Positions 56,057 through 61,459 of a stretch of DNA of 64,000 bases are shown here, in pieces. The position numbers and the translations under genes are program-made. Position 1 is the first letter of the stretch. Every line of letters begins with the position of its first letter. Below the pieces are notes generated by a model. It saw only the letters and a program-made list of their open reading frames with translations. It searched no databases and was not told the DNA's origin. The stretch is from contig NC_087071.1 of assembly GCF_963678635.1 (NCBI RefSeq), positions 38,524,438 to 38,588,437 on the forward strand, given 5' to 3'. The stretch comes from Symsagittifera roscoffensis (taxonomy: Eukaryota > Xenacoelomorpha > Acoela > Convolutidae).

Positions 56057-56656
56057 ATGGCAGCTGCTATGTGTCAAGCTCTTCCCAGCTTTTATTCAGA
56101 TTATAATAGTAAATCATTGTTTATTTCTGTTTCCAACGATTTTTACGAAAAATACATAGTAACCCAAGATTATTGCGTCTCTAGTCACAATTCTTTCTGT
56201 TCCTTGGGAAATTGCAAATTTCATATAATTTTAATTGGAACTTCCTTTAGCCAAATTCTTCAGAGATTAGACAAATATCAATACATATATCAAGAAATTG
56301 ATTGTCTTTACACTTTGTACAAGCACAGATTCTTTTCGAGTATTGTCACATCAAGTGGGGAAGTCTTCAATCAGCTTAGTTGTGGAGTGCAGCATAATTT
56401 ACGATGTAAAGGAGCAGAAAAAACACCAAGCGTATCAAGGAAACGACTTGTTCGCAAAAAGTTCAAAAAACATTATCTAAGTTCTAATCAAAAACTTGCA
56501 TCTACGCAAACTCTTGGCTCAGCATTTTTAGACAGAATTCGTAATGTACAAAACTCAAAATATGAACATGATTTGTTAAAAATAATTGACTGTTTTATTG
56601 ATGGTTATGGATTTGTAAATAGTGATCATGTCAATTTTTCAATAAAAAACTTCTGA
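56057..56656 (+). CDS. orfC, unknown Cys-containing basic protein, 199 residues
   Basis: Complete frame beginning MAAAMCQALPSFYSD. The N-terminal third has cysteines in DYCVSSHNSFCSLGNCKF (residues 39-55). The middle has a strongly basic cluster SRKRLVRKKFKKH (127-139) that would serve as a nuclear signal or nucleic-acid contact. The C-terminal 55 residues (from NQKLASTQTL) form a conserved block found again, in frame, at 58333-58500. The 5' third recurs three times as remnants at 16577-17270. No known family was recognised. It starts about 34 nt after a TATA box under the AP-1/CArG promoter and ends tail to tail with orfA copy 1. Repeated occurrence shows that it is a genuine gene of the element family. 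Confidence 0.8.
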   Translation: MAAAMCQALPSFYSDYNSKSLFISVSNDFYEKYIVTQDYCVSSHNSFCSLGNCKFHIILIGTSFSQILQRLDKYQYIYQEIDCLYTLYKHRFFSSIVTSSGEVFNQLSCGVQHNLRCKGAEKTPSVSRKRLVRKKFKKHYLSSNQKLASTQTLGSAFLDRIRNVQNSKYEHDLLKIIDCFIDGYGFVNSDHVNFSIKNF

Positions 56657-56739
56657 TATTCCAACTATTTTCTCTCATATGTTTACAAAGTTACCATTAA
56701 TTACCGAAACAAAAATCACCGTTGTCAAAAACATTTGCA

Positions 56740-57060
56740 AAAAAATTTTCAATCATGTAAGAAAGGTGTAATATTTCTTTTGATTTTCAAAAAGTTGCAA
56801 AAAATCATTTCAATTTTTTAACAAGTTGTAAAAAGTGTTTCAATTTTTTTTGACATAATGCGAAAAATGTTTCAACTTTTTTGAGAAGATGCGAAAAGTG
56901 TTTTACTTTTTTTAACAGGATATGAAAAATGTTTCACTTTTTCACTACAAATGCGAAAAGTGTTTTACTTTTTTCGACAAAATGCGAAAAGTGTTTTACT
57001 TTTTTTCGACAAAATGCGAAAAGTGTTTCAATTTTTTCTACAAAAAGCTAAAAGTGTGTA
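56740..57060. repeat. Tandem repeat of about 32 bp (AAATGCGAAAAGTGTTTTACTTTTTTCGAC)
   Basis: About nine degenerate units of (A)AAATGCGAAAAGTGTTT(T/C)A(C/A)TTTTTTTxGAC between the convergent ends of orfC and orfA. A weaker, related series (ATGCAAAAA, CAACAAGTGTGCAAAAA) fills the matching place at 58540-59130. Confidence 0.75.
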
Positions 57061-57308
57061 CAAGATGCAATATCGATTAGGTAACTTTTTACTTGCGTAC
57101 AGTTTTTCTAGTGTTTTTCCGAATTTTTGTGCAAAAATTAATCAAACTTTTTAACATGTGTGCGAGTTCGGAGCACTTAACTAAGTTCTAATTTTTTTTC
57201 AATGGTTTACCTTGAACCTCTCATCTATTCTCATAATTAAAATGAAATTGAAGAAATTAATTACAGAAAACGAAGTCAAAACCAAACAACCTTTATTTAC
57301 AAAAACAT

Positions 57309-57791
57309 TTAATCAAAGTACTGTCGAGCAGCAGAAGAATTCTGGAGGTTCTCTATAGAACGCAGAGCTGGACGAGGTTGTAGTGGTTGTTGTGGAACTG
57401 GAGGTGTCATTGTTTCTGAGAAACCCTCATCTTCGTCTATTGTGATGGGGTTTTCGACTGATCCTTCCTCCTCCCAAGGAAAGAGGAAGTCGTCGACTGG
57501 TTGAGCCACAAATCTCGAGTCCGGAATCTCGGGATAGTTCATTCCCACATGATCAGAAACTTCCCCCATCATTTGCATTGTTCCAAGTTGGTTTTCTGTG
57601 ATGGGAACTTGCATCATATGATGCTCGCTGAAATCCCTTCGCATCACCTCCACCATGTGCCAGACTTGGATTGGGATGTCCATTTGTGCTAGAAAAACTC
57701 CAGAGACTGTTTCTCGCACTTGAATTTGTACTAGATCAGGCGAAAATTCTACAGAGTACATAAGGTTGCTGTTTTGCACTGAGAAGATCAT
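57309..57791 (-). CDS. orfA copy 1, unknown protein, 160 residues
   Basis: Start chosen at the ATG at 57791 (MIFSVQNSNLMYSVEF); the frame is open a little further upstream but without an ATG. The N-terminal 55 residues alternate like beta strands (MYSVEF, VQIQVRE, GVFLAQMDIP) and end in an amphipathic helix (IQVWHMVEVMRRDF). This topology recalls PC4-like or other viral single-strand-binding folds; this is speculation. The C-terminal half is acidic and probably disordered, with DDFLFPWEEE and NPITIDEDEGF (residues 114-124), a SUMO-interaction-like motif conserved in all three copies, and a proline-rich tail. AATAAA lies 11 nt past the stop. It is followed on the right by a CCAAT-rich promoter and an orfF copy, as in copy 2. 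Confidence 0.8.
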   Translation of the reverse strand: MIFSVQNSNLMYSVEFSPDLVQIQVRETVSGVFLAQMDIPIQVWHMVEVMRRDFSEHHMMQVPITENQLGTMQMMGEVSDHVGMNYPEIPDSRFVAQPVDDFLFPWEEEGSVENPITIDEDEGFSETMTPPVPQQPLQPRPALRSIENLQNSSAARQYFD

Positions 57792-57879
57792 TTTGAGCAA
57801 TAAGATGACTAAAAGAGCAAAAAAACAAAAAAGAACTGAGAGGAGGGGGATCCTTACAAAAAATAAGTTGAAATTAGGA

Positions 57880-58170
57880 TGTTTAGAGCTGAGAGAGGAG
57901 GTAGTGGACGGTAGTTAAGTTGAAAATAAAATGATTTTTAGTTAAGAGTGAGGTGTATCTTCACCTGGAGTGTGTAGGTTCAACCTATCAAAATGGATTT
58001 TCCTTATTTGGATTGTAGCTGTGTCCAATCACGTTTCAGTTTCCTTTTATGGATTTCTTATAGAAAACTCGGGTCCAATCGGAACTAAAGCTCCATTTTG
58101 ATTATTGTCGTTTCCAATCACAAAAATGTTCATTTTTATTCAAGTTGTCATATCCAATCAGAGGAACCTT
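57880..58170 (-). promoter_or_regulatory. orfA copy 1 upstream region with CCAAT-type boxes
   Basis: Contains the conserved block TTTAGAGCTGAGAGAGGAGGTAG-GGACGGTAGTTAAG (57880-57915) and, on the plus strand, CTATCAAAATGG, GTCCAATCACG, GTCCAATCGG, TTCCAATCACA and ATCCAATCAGAGG between 57978 and 58165, spaced about 40-50 bp. The same order is seen at 59910-60200 and, decayed, at 1925-2225. Confidence 0.6.
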
Positions 58171-58311
58171 TTGAGGATTTAAGTCTTCCAAATAAGTACA
58201 AATGTACACAAAAACAATCGCAAAAATAAATGACCAAAAGTTGTTTGCTGTAAAAATAAGAAATATTGCCGATATAAGTAACAAAAGAAGGAAAATTAAT
58301 AAAAGTAGCAT
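58102..58311 (-). CDS. orfF copy 1, small membrane protein, 69 residues
   Basis: Starts at the ATG at 58311 (MLLLLIFLLLLLISAIFLIF), chosen because upstream codons in this frame derive from the antisense of an orfC fragment. The first 40 residues form one or two transmembrane segments separated by TANNFW, giving a hairpin-like topology. Compared with copy 2 the stop after EDL(S/N)P is lost, so the frame runs on for 22 codons into the CCAAT region. No orfB lies upstream here, so expression is doubtful. Confidence 0.55.
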   Translation of the reverse strand: MLLLLIFLLLLLISAIFLIFTANNFWSFIFAIVFVYICTYLEDLNPQKVPLIGYDNLNKNEHFCDWKRQ

Positions 58312-58332
58312 CTCTGCAATTTTTTCATTTCT

Positions 58333-58500
58333 GATCAGGAACTTGCGTCCACTCAGACTCTTGAATCTACTTTTTTGGAAAGGATTCGAAAAGTTCAAAT
58401 CTCAAAGTATGTGACTGATTTGTTGAAAATTGTTGATTGTTTTATTGATGGTTTTGGTACTGTAAATAGTGAGCGTATCAATTTTTCTATTAATAATTGA
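58333..58500 (+). pseudogene. orfC C-terminal fragment
   Basis: 55 in-frame codons and a stop matching the C-terminal block of orfC: QELASTQTLESTFLERIRKV here against QKLASTQTLGSAFLDRIRNV there, continuing to the end (NFSINN). The first 144 residues are missing, replaced by orfF sequence at about 58320. It marks the breakpoint of the duplication that produced the two orfA/orfF modules. Confidence 0.88.
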
Positions 58501-59327
58501 ATATTTGTTAATAAAAATCTTGTCAAAATTGTTTTTGATTAAATCAAGAGTTTTTTTCGCAAAATGCAAATTTTGGTTTGATTTTTTCAACACGTTTGCA
58601 AAAATTTAATTAAATTTTTTTACAAGATGCAAAAACTGTTTTGGTTTTTTCAACAAGTGTGCAAAAATTTTCAACAAATTTTTGTGTTAGATGCAAGTTT
58701 TTTCGTGGTTTTTTTGAAAACAAATGCAAAAATCAAACTTATTTTTTCTTATTCATATGCAAAAACTGCAAAATTTTATTGTAATAAACTTGTTAAATTA
58801 ATGCTAAAAATTTTTCATAATTGCTGACTTTGAGTTCTATTCCCTATCTTAATACATTGTTTTTCCAATATTTTTGATTAATATACATGCAAAAAAGAGA
58901 TTTTTTTATGATCAAAATTAAAACAAAGATTGTCAATTTTGTAAATTATTAAATGGGTAAGAAAATCCTCATTCAGTTTTCTTTAAAATGCGAAAATATT
59001 TAATGAAATTTTTCTTAATTTGCGAGATTTTCTTTGATTTTTTTTAACAAGTGTGCAAAAAAATTATGAAAAGTTTTGCATGGTGCAAAAATTAATGTAA
59101 AGTTTTAAACATGCTTGCAAAAATTGGTTTAATTTTTTTGCCATCTTTCTAAAAAAATTCTATAAAAGTATTAACCAGATGCATAATTAGTTTCATTTTT
59201 AACAAATTTTTACCATTGAAATTTCTTAATAAACTTTTCTATGATCTCTTTGTTCCTATCTCTTGAAAAAAAATTTACTAGATAGAAAGAAATTAAATTA
59301 CAAAGCACAAGACAGTAGCCAATTTAT
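58501..59327. repeat. AT-rich spacer with degenerate ATGCAAAAA repeats
   Basis: No gene. Irregular copies of (C)AACA(A)GTGTGCAAAAA(T/A)TT and ATGCAAAAACTG occur at 58560-59130. CCCTATCTTAATACAT occurs once near 58845. AATAAA for orfA copy 2 (minus) is at 59323-59328, overlapping its stop codon. Confidence 0.55.
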
Positions 59328-59828
59328 TTACAAATCAAAGAGCTGTCGAGCAGCTGAGTTCTCAAAGTTTTGCAAGTTCTCAATGGAGCGCAAAGCTGGT
59401 CTTGCCTCCATCACTGGTGGTTGTCTTGGTGATTCGCTGACTGGAGTTCTTGGCTCAGAGAACCCCTCATCCTCTTCGATGGTAATTGGGTTGTCTACAG
59501 ATCCCTCTTCCCAAGGAAAGAGGAAATCGTCGAATGGTTGGGCTACATATCTAGAGTCAGGAATTTCGGGGTAGTTCATTCCCACATGCTCGGCCACTTC
59601 CTCCATCATTTGCATTTCTCCAAGTTGATTCTCTGTAGGAGGTACTTGCGTTATATGATGATCGTTGAAATCCCTTCGCATCACTTCCACCATTTGCCAG
59701 ACTTGGATTGGGATGTCCATTCGTGCCAGAAAAACTCCACAAACTGTTTCTCGCATTTGGATTTGTACTAAATCAGCCGAAAATTCCACCGAGAACATAA
59801 GGTTGTTGTTTTGTACTGAGAAGATCAT
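59328..59828 (-). CDS. orfA copy 2, unknown protein, 166 residues
   Basis: Paralogue of 57309-57791, colinear over its length: MIFSVQNNNLMFSVEF start, RETVCGVFLARMDIPIQVW, MQMMEEVAEHVGMNYPEIPD, DDFLFPWEE, NPITIEEDEGF, then a tail about six residues longer (SESPRQPPVMEARPALRS). Both reading frames are intact and many differences are conservative, which suggests that selection acted after the duplication. This copy lies in the more complete module orfA-orfF-orfB (minus) / pol (plus). The polyadenylation signal AATAAA overlaps the stop codon. Function is unknown; the SUMO-interaction-like motif and the N-terminal beta-rich part are the only hints. Confidence 0.82.
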   Translation of the reverse strand: MIFSVQNNNLMFSVEFSADLVQIQMRETVCGVFLARMDIPIQVWQMVEVMRRDFNDHHITQVPPTENQLGEMQMMEEVAEHVGMNYPEIPDSRYVAQPFDDFLFPWEEGSVDNPITIEEDEGFSEPRTPVSESPRQPPVMEARPALRSIENLQNFENSAARQLFDL

Positions 59829-59904
59829 TTTGAGCAATAAGATGAATAAGTAATTAAAAACAAGATTTAAAGTTGAGAGGGTAAAAGTAGACTGTGGTTA
59901 AGTT

Positions 59905-60200
59905 GAAATTATTGTATTTAGAGCTGAGAGAGGAGGTAGTTGACGGTAGTTAAGTTGAAAACAAAATGATTTTTAGTTAAGAGAGAGGGGTACCTTCATC
60001 TGGAATGTGTGGGTTTATCCAATCAGAATGGATTTTCCTTATTTGGATTGTAGTCGTGTCCAATTAGATTTTAGTTTCCTTTTATGGAATTCTTATAGAA
60101 AACTCGTGTCCAATTGGAAACAAAGCTCCATTTTACATATTGTCGTTTCCAATCACAAAAATGTTCATTTTTGTTCAAGTTGTTGTATCCAATCAGAGGA
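59905..60200 (-). promoter_or_regulatory. orfA copy 2 upstream region with CCAAT boxes
   Basis: Carries TTTAGAGCTGAGAGAGGAGGTAGTTGACGGTAG (59910-59950) and then, on the plus strand, ATCCAATCAGAATGG (about 60017), GTCCAATTAG, GTCCAATTGG, TTCCAATCACA and ATCCAATCAGAGG up to 60200. The reverse complement of the first block gives CTCTAAATAC, a possible TATA-like word, at a suitable distance upstream of the start. Confidence 0.6.
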
Positions 60201-60205
60201 ACCTT

Positions 60206-60364
60206 TCAAGGACTTAAGTCTTCCAAATAAGTAAAAAAATACACAAAAGCAATCGCAAAAATAAATGACCAAAAGTTGTTTGCTGTAAAAATAAGAAATA
60301 TTGCCGATATAAGTAACAAAAGAAGAAAAATTAATAAAAGTAGCATCTTTGCTAGTCTTCTCAT
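60206..60364 (-). CDS. orfF copy 2, small membrane protein, 52 residues
   Basis: Starts at the ATG at 60364, whose A is the last base of the orfB stop codon (TGATG), and ends at 60206. The product is MRRLAK followed by a long hydrophobic stretch (MLLLLIFLLLLLISAIFLIF), TANNFW, a second hydrophobic segment (SFIFAIAFVYFF) and EDLSP: a two-helix hairpin membrane protein with a positively charged N-terminus. A second in-frame ATG at 60346 is shared with copy 1. The TGATG arrangement suggests translation by termination-reinitiation after orfB on one mRNA. It is conserved at nucleotide level in three places in the window. Function is unknown. Confidence 0.65.
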   Translation of the reverse strand: MRRLAKMLLLLIFLLLLLISAIFLIFTANNFWSFIFAIAFVYFFTYLEDLSP

Positions 60365-60951
60365 CAAGTTAACTGAATTTTTTGTATATAATCGATGAGA
60401 AATTGCTGATTTTTCAGCAGATATTCAAGTTCTTTAATTTTGATGTAGATTTGAGATGATAACTCAAAGTTGATGATTTTTTCAAAGCAAATCTCTGGAA
60501 ATCTGATACCAAACCTGATCATGCAAGATTTTGAACTTTGAAAGTCCTTAAAAAAAAGGAGGAATAAAGAACTTTGCTGGGGAGTTTTAACAAATTTGGG
60601 AGTTGGATATGGAATAAAAAGAGTCTTTGAAATATTATCGTACGATTTTTTTATCAACTTCAAATTTTCTAAAATAAATAAAATTTCTTTTCTAGTCAAG
60701 TGTAACTCAGCTGTAAGTTTATAGCTTTGATACGCAATATGTGAATCAAAAGTAAACTCTTTGATTGAGTAAATTTCTCTAAAGAGACCTTTACTTAGCC
60801 GGAGAACTCTATTTTGGACAACATAAACGTCCAAAAAATTGTGAAAAAAGTAAGAATCTACATCTATTTCATCAATAAGGAAATCACACGGAATATTTTC
60901 TTTTTTCTTGTAGAGTAATTCGAGGAAGTTCAAATGCTTTTTGATTGACAT
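60364..60951 (-). CDS. orfB, unknown protein, 195 residues
   Basis: Complete frame MSIKKHLNFLELLYKK to IQKIQLT. It is rich in Leu, Phe, Ile, Lys and Tyr and largely alpha-helical in appearance. Segments include a Phe-rich middle (SSLFLLFFKDFQSSKS) and a possible C-terminal coiled coil (IYIKIKELEYLLKNQQ). No signal peptide or known domain was recognised. It is transcribed divergently from the polymerase (starts 509 bp apart, CRE repeat array between) and overlaps orfF by one base. A full-length decayed copy at 2383-2962 keeps the same neighbours. It may have a role linked to the polymerase, such as replication or terminal protein; that is a guess from position. Confidence 0.75.
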   Translation of the reverse strand: MSIKKHLNFLELLYKKKENIPCDFLIDEIDVDSYFFHNFLDVYVVQNRVLRLSKGLFREIYSIKEFTFDSHIAYQSYKLTAELHLTRKEILFILENLKLIKKSYDNISKTLFIPYPTPKFVKTPQQSSLFLLFFKDFQSSKSCMIRFGIRFPEICFEKIINFELSSQIYIKIKELEYLLKNQQFLIDYIQKIQLT

Positions 60952-61052
60952 TCTTCAAAAATGAATATTTTGGATCCAAAGTTATGACTAGAAACTGCTT
61001 AGTTCTGATTGGTTGAAAATTTTTCTGGAAAATTCTAGAACTTTCAAAGGAA

Positions 61053-61286
61053 TGACGTCATTACCATAATAGAAAAATTGCGTGGGTGTTGACGTCATTT
61101 CTATTTCTAGAATAACGTCATTATCATAAAAGGAACATTGCGTGGGTGGTGACGTCACTTCTAAATATAGAATGACGTCATTACCATAAAAGGAAACTTG
61201 CGTAGACGGTGACGTCACTTCTATTCAAAGAATGACGTCATTACCATAAAAGGATTATTGCGTAGGCGTCATTGATAGTATAAATA
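61053..61286 (+). promoter_or_regulatory. orfB/pol divergent promoter: 60-bp repeats with CREs, then TATA
   Basis: About 3.5 tandem copies of a 60-bp unit. Perfect CRE palindromes TGACGTCA lie at 61053, 61090, 61150, 61173, 61210 and 61233, with a one-mismatch TAACGTCA at 61113, alternating 37 and 23 bp apart. Each unit also holds TTACCATAAAAGGA and TTGCGT(G/A)GG(T/C)G, which resembles an EGR site. The last unit ends TGCGTAGGCGT (61259-61269), then 9 bp, then TATAAATA (61279-61286). CCAAT boxes lie outside on both sides (CTGATTGGTT near 61000, ACCAATCAGA near 61324). Confidence 0.85.
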
Positions 61287-61384
61287 CACTTATTTTATTG
61301 GGTTAAATCATTCATTTTGTTTACCAATCAGAAACAGTTAATTGAATTTTACTTCAAATTTTACATTTCGTTACATCACCAAAA

Positions 61385-61456
61385 GTAAGTATTTTCATTC
61401 AATTGGTACTTTAAGTTTTTAAATTTGGAACATTTCAAAAGTCCCAATTTTTTTAG
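61385..61456 (+). other. Probable 72-nt intron in the pol 5' UTR
   Basis: GTAAGTATTT at 61385 is a strong donor, and TTTTTTTAG ending at 61456 is a good acceptor, three bases before the pol ATG. With a TATA box at 61279 the first exon would be about 75 nt and noncoding. Confidence 0.6.
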
Positions 61457-61459
61457 ATA

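Noticed and set aside
57501-57692. Plus-strand frames antisense to orfA (also 59538-59771)
   Set aside because: These are shadows of the conserved orfA genes; the minus-strand frame is longer, conserved in three copies and has a proper start and polyadenylation signal.
58312-58398. N-terminal extension of orfF copy 1
   Set aside because: The added residues are the antisense of the orfC C-terminal fragment and are absent from copy 2.
60988-61218. 76-codon minus-strand frame with a threefold repeated peptide
   Set aside because: It is the translation of the 60-bp CRE repeats (60 is a multiple of three), inside the promoter; there is no independent sign of a gene.
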